From Myxococcales bacterium (GTDB taxonomy: Bacteria > Myxococcota > Polyangia > Nannocystales > Nannocystaceae): DNA of 64,000 bases. The stretch lies in contig JAEUJW010000079.1 of NCBI GenBank assembly GCA_016793465.1, positions 62,001-126,000 of the forward strand, written 5' to 3'. A program made the translations under genes and the position numbers. Position 1 is the first letter of the stretch. Every line of letters begins with the position of its first letter. Positions 10,577 to 17,701 of the stretch are shown in pieces. Under the pieces are notes generated by a model. The model worked only from the letters and a program-made list of their open reading frames with translations, searched no databases and was not told the DNA's origin.

Positions 10577-11207
10577 GCTTCACCGCCAGGTTCTTCAGGC
10601 GCTCGGCGACGGTCTCGCACTTGTCGATGGCGTTCTCGAGGTCCTCGAGCACCTCCTTGTCGCGCAGGAGGACCTTGGCGTCGATGCCGGGGTCGCGGAA
10701 CAGCTGGCCGACGGCGTTGCGGAACACGCGGTCGCCCTCTTTCTCGCCGAGCTTGATCTCGCGGCCGAGGTTGATCAGGTCGATGTACTTGTGGCGGCGC
10801 AGGTTGGGCAGGCCGGCCTTCAGCACGCCGGTCAGCTTGACCAGGATCTGCATGAGCTCGGTCATCGGCGCGGTCGGCTTCGGCACGTCGTAGAGCACGA
10901 AGGTGCGCGCGGTCAGGTTGATGAGGTCGACGACGTCGTCGAGCGCGGTGGCCAGCAGCTGGATGTCCTCGCGGTCGATCGGGGTGACGTAGACGCGGGC
11001 GAGCTGGTCCTCGACCTCGTGCACGATCGCGTCGGCGGCGTGCTCGAGCTCCTGCACCTTCTTGTGCACCTCCTCGGCCGACGCGCCCGCGGCGAAGCCG
11101 GCGAGAGTGTGGGCGGCCTCGTCGAGCAGCTCGCTCTGCTTCTCGATCAGGGTGTAGAACACGTCCTCCCGCGGGAGGATCCAGCGAACGATATCCTGAA
11201 GGCCCAT
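10569..11207 (-). CDS. DUF47/PhoU-like partner of the phosphate transporter
   Basis: 212 residues, almost all helical, with the Asp/Glu-rich helices of the DUF47 (PhoU_div) family: FAAGASAEEVHKKVQELEHA, TPIDREDIQLLATALDDVVD and RVFRNAVGQLFRDPG. Members are PhoU-like metal-binding helical bundles that accompany Pit transporters and modulate them. It is the first gene of a two-gene operon and overlaps the transporter start by 8 nt. A weak GATAGT box lies 12 nt upstream of the ATG. Confidence 0.92.
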   Translation of the reverse strand: MGLQDIVRWILPREDVFYTLIEKQSELLDEAAHTLAGFAAGASAEEVHKKVQELEHAADAIVHEVEDQLARVYVTPIDREDIQLLATALDDVVDLINLTARTFVLYDVPKPTAPMTELMQILVKLTGVLKAGLPNLRRHKYIDLINLGREIKLGEKEGDRVFRNAVGQLFRDPGIDAKVLLRDKEVLEDLENAIDKCETVAERLKNLAVKHG

Positions 11208-11317
11208 GGCGGGCGCGAGACTATCAGGTCGGCGCGCTACTGGACGGGCCCGAACGGAACATCAAGCGTTTGAAACGTTGCTGTAACAAGCGCAGCGTCG
11301 GCGGAGAATGGTGGTCT

Positions 11318-12391
11318 TCAGCCGGGCTTGCGGGGCTCGCGGAGCAGGCGGACGCGGACGTGGTGGTGCTGGCGGTGCTTGTACTGCGCGTGCGAGTTCT
11401 CGCCCTGTTCGTTGGTCTCGGCGGTGTACTTGTCCATGATCTGGAACTCGGCGAGGACGAACACGACGCGGTGGCGGCCGGCCTGGCGGGCCTCGGGGGG
11501 GACGAGGGCGTCGACGCGGACGGGCAGGTCGGCGATGAAATTGAGGAGCTGGAAGCTCTTGCCGGAGAATTCGTTGCTGGCGGCGGGGCCGGCGGTGTCC
11601 TCGGTGTCGAAGTTCTCCTGCTGGACCTTGAGGCTGGCGAGGTCGATCAGGGTATTCACGGTCTGGCCGGGGACGATGTAGTTGAAGGGGATGCAGCGGT
11701 GGAGGAGGATCCGCAGGGTCGGGACGAGGTCGGCGGCGTCCTTGACGATCAGGCGGAAGCGCAGGCGGTCGAACACGCGGGCGGCGTTGGTCTCCTTCTT
11801 CAACAGGAGCTTGGTGATCTGCGAGTCCTTGGTCTTGCGCGACCACGAGAACTCGACGACCGGCACGCCGGCGGTCCGCAGCTCGTCGAAGATGCGGGTC
11901 ACGCTCTCCTCGACGAGCGAGAAGATCTCGTTGTCCGTGAGCGGCAGGGTGGTCCGCAGCTCGCGGGCGTCGAGGTGATAGATGATGTGCATCACCTTCA
12001 GCAGCATGCACGCCTGGCGCTGGTGGGCGCCGGCCTTGCCGGAGGCGATGAGGGGCAGCTGGACGATCGGGGCCTTGTCGGCGATCGTCTCGTCGAGCCG
12101 CAGCTTTAATACTTCGACGATGTAGCGGACGGCCTGCTGGCGCAGCTCGACGAGGCGGTCGTGGTCGCCGGGGTCGTCGAGGTCGAGGCTGTTGAGGGCC
12201 AGCAGCCGGCGCACGTCGTCCTCGGAGGTGAGGGCGAGGCGGTGCCAGTCGACGACCGATTGGCCGCGCAGCAGCAGCTGGATCTCGCCGATGTCCTGGA
12301 GGCTCAGCTCGCCGAGCCCGCCGCCGCGCCACAGCGCTTGCGAGGTCAGGAAGGCGCCGAACGGGTCGGGCCGCTTGCTGCTGGTGGACAT
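11318..12391 (-). CDS. TIGR04552-like conserved protein, function unknown
   Basis: 357 residues without signal peptide or membrane segments. It opens MSTSSKRPDPFGAFLTSQAL. Two stretches look conserved: IVQLPLIASGKAGAHQRQAC with MLLKVMHIIYHLDARELRTT, and RVFDRLRFRLIVKDAADLVP with HRCIPFNYIVPGQT. The second faintly recalls RelA/SpoT nucleotidyltransferase strands, but I see no clear catalytic residues. The C-terminus is His/Arg-rich (YKHRQHHHVRVRLLREPRK). I associate it from memory with the TIGR04552 family of myxobacteria. A tandem palindromic array sits just upstream of the start. VLK is encoded with a TTTAAT-type patch at 12104-12109. Confidence 0.6.
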   Translation of the reverse strand: MSTSSKRPDPFGAFLTSQALWRGGGLGELSLQDIGEIQLLLRGQSVVDWHRLALTSEDDVRRLLALNSLDLDDPGDHDRLVELRQQAVRYIVEVLKLRLDETIADKAPIVQLPLIASGKAGAHQRQACMLLKVMHIIYHLDARELRTTLPLTDNEIFSLVEESVTRIFDELRTAGVPVVEFSWSRKTKDSQITKLLLKKETNAARVFDRLRFRLIVKDAADLVPTLRILLHRCIPFNYIVPGQTVNTLIDLASLKVQQENFDTEDTAGPAASNEFSGKSFQLLNFIADLPVRVDALVPPEARQAGRHRVVFVLAEFQIMDKYTAETNEQGENSHAQYKHRQHHHVRVRLLREPRKPG

Positions 12392-12412
12392 CCGGGGCTT
12401 CTGAGCGAATCA

Positions 12413-12534
12413 GGCCCGGAGGGCCGTGAAGTTGGAGGCCCGGAGGGCCGTGAAGTTGGAGGCCCGGAGGGCCGTGAGGTTGGAGGCCCGGAGGGCCGTG
12501 AGGTTTGTTTGGCCCGGAGGGCCGTGAAGTTGGC
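12413..12534. repeat. Five-unit tandem array of a 24-bp palindrome-containing repeat
   Basis: Units begin at 12413, 12437, 12461, 12485 and 12511, each GGCCCGGAGGGCCGTGA(A/G)GTT plus GGA. The first three have an exact 24-bp period and the fourth is 26 bp. Every unit contains GGCCC-GGA-GGGCC, a 5-bp stem with a 3-nt loop, so the array can form up to five hairpins. Single relatives occur at 22438-22458 and near 26465-26500, both between genes, so this is a dispersed family. Confidence 0.9.
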
Positions 12535-12539
12535 GGTCG

Positions 12540-12632
12540 TCAGCCGTTCACGCGCCGCGAGAATCGCAGGGTGCCGACGAGCAGACCGATGGTGACGAGG
12601 GCAGCGCAGATGTTTCCGAGGTAGGCGGACAT
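12540..12632 (-). CDS. Possible 30-residue single-pass membrane peptide
   Basis: The frame encodes 30 residues: a start of MSAYLGNICAA, a hydrophobic run (LVTIGLLVGTL) and a basic end (RFSRRVNG), giving a classic N-out single-helix microprotein. Nearly all codons end in G or C. It lies between the palindromic array and a structured region, and the 84-110-residue frames around it are low-complexity. A GGAG is present but about 15 nt upstream of the ATG, so initiation is uncertain. No family recognised. Confidence 0.35.
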   Translation of the reverse strand: MSAYLGNICAALVTIGLLVGTLRFSRRVNG

Positions 12633-12928
12633 GTCGTAAACCGTGCTCCGGTCCTGGTGAGGCTTCGCTGGATAACACGCGAGGCCGTCTGAAGGAAAAA
12701 GTCGGACATGTAGGACAAGGGAGTAGGTCGAAGTCTCTCGCTTAAGGCAGGCTCCGAACCGGGGAACGGAGCCGTGTAAAGGAGATCCGGGACCCGGATC
12801 ACGAACGCCGGGCCGCAGATATCACATTCCCGACAGCAGAGGAAGTCTGAAAGGCCCAGTTCTCCGGCGTGCGCGGAGAGAACCGGGAAAGTTGGCCGGT
12901 GCGCGGGGGGGACGGTATTTTGCCGATC
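12633..12928. other. Structured intergenic region, possible ncRNA or leader
   Basis: About 300 bp with lower GC and no supported gene. It holds a relative of the Fic-flanking motif (GGAAAAAGTCGGACATG at 12693, then GGACAAGGG to 12721) and three stem-loops: GGCTCCG/CGGAGCC (12750-12756 with 12767-12773), GATCCGGG/CCCGGATC (12784-12791 with 12793-12800, one-base loop) and TCTCCG/CGGAGA (12861-12866 with 12874-12879). It does not match the riboswitch, SRP, 6S, RNase P or tmRNA cores I know. It leads into the gene at 12929. Confidence 0.4.
12892..12921 (+). promoter_or_regulatory. Candidate promoter of the gene at 12929
   Basis: TTGGCC (12892-12897) and TATTTT (12916-12921) are separated by 18 bp. 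The -10 box ends 7 nt before the ATG at 12929, consistent with a leaderless or very short-leader transcript. Confidence 0.4.
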
Positions 12929-13420
12929 ATGCGAGACCCGGAAGACGACGACGACTTCTCCCCGCCGCGCGAGGAGCGGCTGTTCGGGACCGGCGGGTTT
13001 CGTCGGCGGCTGAGCGAGGGGCTGACGGGGCTGCTCGACCCGGACGGGGCGCTGGGCAAGGGCAAGGACTACGTGACGGGGGTGACGCAGGCGACCAAGG
13101 CCGAGGTCGTCCGCATGATCTCGTCGGAGGTCCGCAATTTTCTTGATGGCATGGACACGGTCGAGCTCATGCAGCAGGTGATCGCGGGGCTGGTGATCGA
13201 CGTGAAGGCGGAGATCCGCTTCTCGGTCGACCCGCAGGGTCAGCTGAAGTCGAAGGTCACGACCAAGGAGTCGGAGGTCCGCACGAGCGAGGAACGCCCG
13301 CGCGCGGACTCGAAGCCGGCGGCGCCGGCCCCGGGCCCGGCAGCGCCGCCGCCGCCCGAGGTGAAGAAGCCGCCGGAGCCGCGCGCGGAGGTCAAGACGA
13401 GCAAGCCCGACAAGGGCTGA
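12929..13420 (+). CDS. Hypothetical protein with acidic N-terminus and Pro/Lys-rich tail
   Basis: 163 residues from the ATG at 12929. An acidic start (MRDPEDDDDFSPPREERLF) is followed by a helical core (GKGKDYVTGVTQATKAEVVR, MISSEVRNFLDGMDTVELMQ) and a short beta element, IDVKAEIRFSVDPQ. The last 50 residues are low-complexity Pro/Ala/Lys. The core resembles small phasin-like or polymer-surface proteins in being amphipathic and helical, but this is only a resemblance. There is no signal or membrane segment. It converges with the FAH-family gene, whose stop lies 2 bp away. Confidence 0.7.
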   Translation: MRDPEDDDDFSPPREERLFGTGGFRRRLSEGLTGLLDPDGALGKGKDYVTGVTQATKAEVVRMISSEVRNFLDGMDTVELMQQVIAGLVIDVKAEIRFSVDPQGQLKSKVTTKESEVRTSEERPRADSKPAAPAPGPAAPPPPEVKKPPEPRAEVKTSKPDKG

Positions 13421-13421
13421 G

Positions 13422-14270
13422 TCAGACCACCGGGGTGTCGAGGGCGCCGAGGGTGAAGCCGACGGCGTCGACGCGGGTGGTGCAGCCGGGGCGCAGGGCC
13501 GAGACGCCCTCGGGGGTGCCGGTGAAGATGAGGTCGCCGGGCTGCAGGGTCATGGTCTGGCTGATGTAGGCGACGATCGTCGGCACGTCGAAGACCATGT
13601 CCGAGAGGGCCGCGTCCTGGACGAGCTTGCCGTCGAGGTGGCCGCGGATGCGAATGTCGGCGGCGGGCAGCACGAACCCGGGCGGGGTCAGGCGGAGCAG
13701 CGGTCCGACCGGGCCGAAGCCGTCGAAGCCCTTGGCGCGGGTCCACTGCTTGTCGCGCTTCTGCAGGTCGCGGTTGCTGATGTCGTTGCCGAGGGTGTAG
13801 CCGGCGATGTGCTGCCAGGCGTCGGCGGCGGCGACGGCCTTGGCGGGGCGGCCGATGACGATGACGAGCTCGGCCTCCATGTCGATGCGCTCGTAGCCGC
13901 GGGGCAGGTCGAGCGCGGCGCCGTGGACGGCGAGGCAGCTCGAGGGTTTAAAGAAGAGGAGGGGCTCGCTGGGGACCTCGTTGCCGAGCTCGGCGGCGTG
14001 GGCGCGGTAGTTGCGGCCGACGCAAACGATCTTGCCCGGGGCGGGCGGGAGCAGGCGGTGGTCGGAGAGCGGTCCGATCGCCGTCCCAGGGGCGGACGCC
14101 GCGGTGTACGGGTCGGCGGGGCTGAAATTATTAAAGGGATCGGGGATCGACTCGGCGGGGGCCTGCGGGTCGGGCAGGGCGCCGTCGGTGATCACACGCA
14201 GCCAGCCGGGGCCGTCGGGGAGCATGGCCCGGGAGATCCAGAGGACGCGCGCGCCGTGGGTGGTCGTCAT
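13422..14270 (-). CDS. Fumarylacetoacetate hydrolase family protein
   Basis: 282 residues. The FAH fold is marked by KIVCVGRNYRAHAAELGNEV, LLFFKPSS, the metal-binding MEAELVIVIG (two Glu), GYTLGNDISNRDLQKRDKQW and LQPGDLIFTGTPEGV. Relatives cleave C-C bonds in beta-diketo acids or decarboxylate oxaloacetate using Mg2+. The compact one-domain form is typical of the YcgM/5-carboxymethyl-2-hydroxymuconate isomerase branch, so the true substrate cannot be given. An ATTAAA patch (Phe-Asn-Asn-Phe) occurs near the N-terminus at about 14125-14135. It is divergent from the UPF0104 gene across 76 bp. Confidence 0.9.
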   Translation of the reverse strand: MTTTHGARVLWISRAMLPDGPGWLRVITDGALPDPQAPAESIPDPFNNFSPADPYTAASAPGTAIGPLSDHRLLPPAPGKIVCVGRNYRAHAAELGNEVPSEPLLFFKPSSCLAVHGAALDLPRGYERIDMEAELVIVIGRPAKAVAAADAWQHIAGYTLGNDISNRDLQKRDKQWTRAKGFDGFGPVGPLLRLTPPGFVLPAADIRIRGHLDGKLVQDAALSDMVFDVPTIVAYISQTMTLQPGDLIFTGTPEGVSALRPGCTTRVDAVGFTLGALDTPVV

Positions 14271-14331
14271 GGGCGAGGAGGGTGCCGTGCGGCGCGAGAT
14301 CCGGCAAGCCCCGCGCGGGCGGCATCCCGGT

Positions 14332-14337
14332 TATGCT
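14332..14337 (+). promoter_or_regulatory. TATGCT -10-like box
   Basis: TATGCT ends 9 nt before the ATG at 14347. It lies in the 76-bp divergent region shared with the FAH-family gene. No good -35 was seen. Confidence 0.35.
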
Positions 14338-14346
14338 GCCGCGGAC

Positions 14347-15327
14347 ATGAGCCGGTACGTCCAGCGCGCGCTGATCGGCGTGGTCCTCGGCGTGCTGCTG
14401 TACGTGGGGGCGGTGCTCTACGTCGACTTCGGGCGCGTGCGCGAGGCGCTCGGCGGGTACGCGTGGTCGATGGTGGCGGTCGCGCTGGGGCTGTCGAGCG
14501 TCAATTATCTGCTGCGGTTTCTCAAATGGGAGCTGTGCCTCGGGTGGCTCGGCGTGCGAGGCGACGGGCCGGAGGACGCGCCGGGGCTGACGCGCGGGCG
14601 CTCGCTGCTGATCTACCTCGCGGGGCTCAGCATGAGCGTGACGCCGGGCAAGATCGGCGAGGTGCTGCGCAGCTACCTGCTGCGGCTGACCGACGGGGTG
14701 CCGTTCACCCGCACGGCGCCGGTGGTGGTCGCGGATCGCCTGACCGACCTCGTCGCGCTGGTGGTGCTGAGCCTCGTCGGGGTCACGCAGTTCAGGCAGT
14801 ACGTGCCGGTGGTGGTGGCGACGCTGGTGCTGGTCGCGGGCGGGGTGGTGGTGCTCGGCACGCCGCGGCTGTGCCACGCGCTGCTCGCGGGGCTGGCGAG
14901 GCTGCCGGGGCTGGGCAAGCTGGCGGCGCGGGCGGAGGCGCTGGTCGACAGCAGCGCGGCGCTGCTGCGGCTGCGGCGGCTGATGGTGCTGTCGGCGATC
15001 AGCGTGGTCGGCTGGGGCCTCGAGTGCGTGGGCTACTGGTGTATCTTGAACGGGCTGGTCGGGGCCGAGGCGAGTTTGAGCCTGTCGACGTTCCTGTGGT
15101 CGACGACCACGCTGATCGGCGCGCTGAGCTTCCTGCCGGGCGGGCTCGGAGCGACGGAGGGGTCGCTGGCGGTGCTGGTCGGGCAGCTGGCGATCGGCGT
15201 GTCGGCCCCGGCGGCGCTGGCGACGACGCTGCTGATCCGCGCGTGCACGCTGTGGTACGGCGAGGTCGTCGGCGGCGTCGCGCTCGCGGCGCTGGTGCGC
15301 AGGACGCCGGCCGCGCGCGCGCAGTGA
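14347..15327 (+). CDS. UPF0104/lysylphosphatidylglycerol-synthase-like membrane protein
   Basis: 326 residues with about eight hydrophobic segments. Diagnostic patches are SVNYLLRFLKWELCLGWLGV, LAGLSMSVTPGKIGEVLRSY, VVVADRLTDLVALVVLSLVG and SFLPGGLGATEGSLAVLVGQ. These are hallmarks of the flippase/transmembrane part of the MprF and AglD-like UPF0104 family. The soluble aminoacyl-transferase domain of MprF is absent, so the protein is more likely a lipid-handling membrane protein than an LPG synthase. Confidence 0.87.
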   Translation: MSRYVQRALIGVVLGVLLYVGAVLYVDFGRVREALGGYAWSMVAVALGLSSVNYLLRFLKWELCLGWLGVRGDGPEDAPGLTRGRSLLIYLAGLSMSVTPGKIGEVLRSYLLRLTDGVPFTRTAPVVVADRLTDLVALVVLSLVGVTQFRQYVPVVVATLVLVAGGVVVLGTPRLCHALLAGLARLPGLGKLAARAEALVDSSAALLRLRRLMVLSAISVVGWGLECVGYWCILNGLVGAEASLSLSTFLWSTTTLIGALSFLPGGLGATEGSLAVLVGQLAIGVSAPAALATTLLIRACTLWYGEVVGGVALAALVRRTPAARAQ

Positions 15328-15527
15328 GCTCCAGGTCGGGCGATAAGAGCGCCGTGGGAGGGGTCCTGCGGGCGTTCGGCGGCGAATTGTCGGAGGGGCG
15401 AAATTAGCTCGACCCACCCGGGGGGGTAGCGACACCTCGGGGCCGAACCCAAATGGGCCCGGTCTCGACCCGCTCGCTCGTCGAGCGCGGGTGGTGCGTC
15501 GGGCTCGAACTTTCAGGAGTCATCGCC

Positions 15528-16808
15528 ATGTCGTTCGTTTCTCATCGTGTCTCTCTCGCCTGTGTCGTGCCGTTCGGGGTGAGCCTCGCGCTCGTGCAGG
15601 GCTGCGACCCGGGCTCGGATCCCACCGGCGGTGTCTGCAACCTCGAGTGCGCGGCCGAGGGCATCGCCGAGGGCAACGCGTCGATCTCGGGGCTGGCCAG
15701 CGTCGACGCGTTCTTCGGGGCTGTCGTCGGTTTTAATAAGGCGGCGCTCGAGGTGCAGGCCGGCGTCGACGCCGAGCTGCGGGCGCTGGCGCTGTCGCTC
15801 GAGCTCGACGCCGGGGCGAGCGCGGGGGAGATCCGCACGGCGCTCGAGGGCAAGCTGAAGGCCACCGGCGGGCTGAAGATCACGTACAAGGCGCCGGAGT
15901 GCAAGGTCGACGCCAAGGTGGCGATCGACGCCACGGCGAAGTGCGACGCGGAGGTCGACCCGGGCATGGCGTCGGTCGAGTGCAAGGGCACGTGCACGGT
16001 CGAGGCCAGCGCCGAGGCCAGCTGCGACGCCAGCGCGAAGGTGGTGTGCAAGGGGACGGCGCCGAACCTCGAGTGCAGCGGGTCGTGCACCGGCACGTGC
16101 GAGCTGTCGGGCGACCTGCAGTGCAACGGCACGTGCAACGGCGAGTGCGACGGCGAGTGCAGCGTGCGCGGCGCGAACGGCGAGTGCGCGGGCGAGTGCA
16201 TGGGCCAGTGCAAGGGGTCGTGCGAGCTGAAGGCCGGCGCTTCGTGCGAGGGCAAGTGCCAGGGGTCGTGCGAGTACGAGGCGCCGTCGGGCTCTTGCGA
16301 GGCGGGCGCGGAGGTGCGGTGCGAGGCGTCGGCGGACGCGAGCGCGTCGTGCAACGGCAGCTGCGACGGCGAGGTCGTGCCGCCGAAGGCGAAGGCGGAG
16401 TGCGAGGCGAGCGTGGACGCGGAGGCCAAGCTGCGCGCCGAGTGCACGCCGCCGGCGCTGGACATCCGCTGGCAGTGGTCGGCCGAGCTCGAGGGCGACG
16501 CGCAGGCGCAGGCGGAGTTCAAGGCGTGGATGGAGGGCTTCAAGGTCCGCTACGCCGGGCTGCTGGCCGCGAGCGCGCGGGCCAAGCTGGTGCTGAAGGC
16601 GGGCGACGGGCTGGTCGCGGCGGCGGCGGATCTGGGGGCCAGTCTGCCGGGCGAGCTCACTGCCGACGCCAACCTGCGGACGACCGTGGGGATCGGCTGC
16701 GCGGTCACCGAGCTCGGGGCCGTCGGCGCGGTGATCCAGGAGGCCGGGACGTCGCTCGGCGGCAGCGTGTCGGCGATCGGCGAGATCACGGCGGCGGTCG
16801 GCGGCTAA
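15528..16808 (+). CDS. Secreted Cys-rich lipoprotein with C-x3-C repeats
   Basis: 426 residues from the ATG at 15528, preceded by AGGAGT about 10 nt upstream. A lipoprotein signal (VPFGVSLALVQGC, Cys about residue 24) is followed by an Ala/Glu-rich helical part. Residues about 120-300 hold dozens of Cys in CxGxC and CxxxC spacing (GTCNGECDGECS, GECAGECMGQCKGSCE), interspersed with Ala-rich helices. The last 110 residues are again Cys-poor and helical. The metallothionein- or EGF-like spacing suggests disulfide ladders or metal binding outside the cell; I know no named family. GCGGC-TAAAA-GCCGC forms a hairpin across the stop codon. Confidence 0.8.
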   Translation: MSFVSHRVSLACVVPFGVSLALVQGCDPGSDPTGGVCNLECAAEGIAEGNASISGLASVDAFFGAVVGFNKAALEVQAGVDAELRALALSLELDAGASAGEIRTALEGKLKATGGLKITYKAPECKVDAKVAIDATAKCDAEVDPGMASVECKGTCTVEASAEASCDASAKVVCKGTAPNLECSGSCTGTCELSGDLQCNGTCNGECDGECSVRGANGECAGECMGQCKGSCELKAGASCEGKCQGSCEYEAPSGSCEAGAEVRCEASADASASCNGSCDGEVVPPKAKAECEASVDAEAKLRAECTPPALDIRWQWSAELEGDAQAQAEFKAWMEGFKVRYAGLLAASARAKLVLKAGDGLVAAAADLGASLPGELTADANLRTTVGIGCAVTELGAVGAVIQEAGTSLGGSVSAIGEITAAVGG

Positions 16809-16815
16809 AAGCCGC
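16801..16815 (+). terminator. Hairpin across the stop codon
   Basis: GCGGC, loop TAAAA (holding the TAA stop), GCCGC. The 5-bp GC stem could act in termination or 3'-end protection of the Cys-rich gene transcript. Confidence 0.4.
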
Positions 16816-16853
16816 GGTGAGCCGCGTACGCGTCGACCGGACGACGACGCGAA

Positions 16854-16956
16854 CCTCGGGACGACGCGGGCGGCAGGCGGCCGCCCGCGTCGTGTCGTCC
16901 GCGTGAACCCCGGGACGATGCGGGCGGCGGGCGGCGGCCCGCGTCGTGTCGTCCGC
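16854..16956. repeat. Two tandem copies of a long imperfect inverted repeat
   Basis: Each copy of about 55 bp has a left arm GGACGA(C/T)GCGGGC and a right arm GCCCGCGTCGTGTCGTCC with a few bulged bases. They lie at about 16854-16902 and 16908-16956. Both fold into strong hairpins between the Cys-rich gene and the sigma gene. They probably work as terminators or 3' stabilisers; the duplication itself is clear. Confidence 0.75.
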
Positions 16957-17062
16957 GCGTTCGGACGGGCGTGCGAGGCCCGCTCGCGCTCGCCCGGCCT
17001 GCGTGAGGGCGGACGGGGCGGGCTGGTCGGTATGAGGCGGGCGTGCCATCCTGGCGGCCCGC

Positions 17063-17698
17063 ATGGACAAGCCCGCAGCAGACGAGGCGCCGGCGCCCGA
17101 CGGACCGCGGGCCCAGGCGCAGGCCCGCAACGACGAGGACCTGGCGCTGCTGGCGGCCTGGCAGGCGGGCGACGCCCGCGCGGGCGACAGCCTGGCGCGC
17201 CACTACAACGGGCCGGTGGTGCGGTTCTTCGCGGAGAAGGTCCGCGACTTCGACGTCGACGACCTCGTGCAGCAGACGTGGGAGGCGATGGTCCACGCGC
17301 GCGACCGGTTCGCGGGCGCGGAGGAGGACGGGCCGGGGATCGAGAGCTTCCGGGCGTACCTCTACGGGACGGCGCGCCAGGTGCTGTACGGGTACTTTCG
17401 CAAGCGGGTGCGGGCGCAGCAGTTCGACCCGGGGGTGTCGTCGCTCGAGGATCTGTCGCCGTCGCCGAGCCAGCAGGTGTCGGCGCACGCGAAGCTCGAG
17501 CGGCTGGCGACGGCGCTGCGCAAGCTGCCGGTCGACTTGCAGATCCTGCTCGAGCTGCGCTACGCGCACGAGCTGACGAGCGCGGAGATAGCGACGATCC
17601 ACGGGATCCCCCGCAACACCGCGAAGAGCCGGCTGCGGGTGGCCAAGCAGCGGCTCGACACGCAGCTCGCGCGCATGGGGCTGGCGCCGCTGGCGTAG
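17063..17698 (+). CDS. RNA polymerase sigma-70 family (ECF-like) factor
   Basis: 211 residues. Region 2 (DNLRHYNG-like SLARHYNGPVVRFFAEKVRD, DVDDLVQQTWEAMVHARDRF) and region 4 (KLPVDLQILLELRYAHELTS, IATIHGIPRNTAKSRLRVAK) are both present, separated by a variable linker. The helix-turn-helix in region 4 would read the -35 element. It lies next to a Hanks-type kinase on the opposite strand, a common myxobacterial pairing, and converges with it with 3 nt between stops. No anti-sigma factor is recognisable beside it. Confidence 0.9.
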   Translation: MDKPAADEAPAPDGPRAQAQARNDEDLALLAAWQAGDARAGDSLARHYNGPVVRFFAEKVRDFDVDDLVQQTWEAMVHARDRFAGAEEDGPGIESFRAYLYGTARQVLYGYFRKRVRAQQFDPGVSSLEDLSPSPSQQVSAHAKLERLATALRKLPVDLQILLELRYAHELTSAEIATIHGIPRNTAKSRLRVAKQRLDTQLARMGLAPLA

Positions 17699-17701
17699 CG
17701 G

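Noticed and set aside
11208..11317. Pho box before the DUF47-PiT operon
   Set aside because: CTGTAACAAGC-like bases are there but no pair of direct repeats at the right spacing.
12413..12534. CRISPR array
   Set aside because: Units are directly adjacent 24-mers with palindromes and no unique spacers; no cas genes.
12720..12880. c-di-GMP or other known riboswitch, SRP or 6S RNA
   Set aside because: None of the conserved cores that I know is present.
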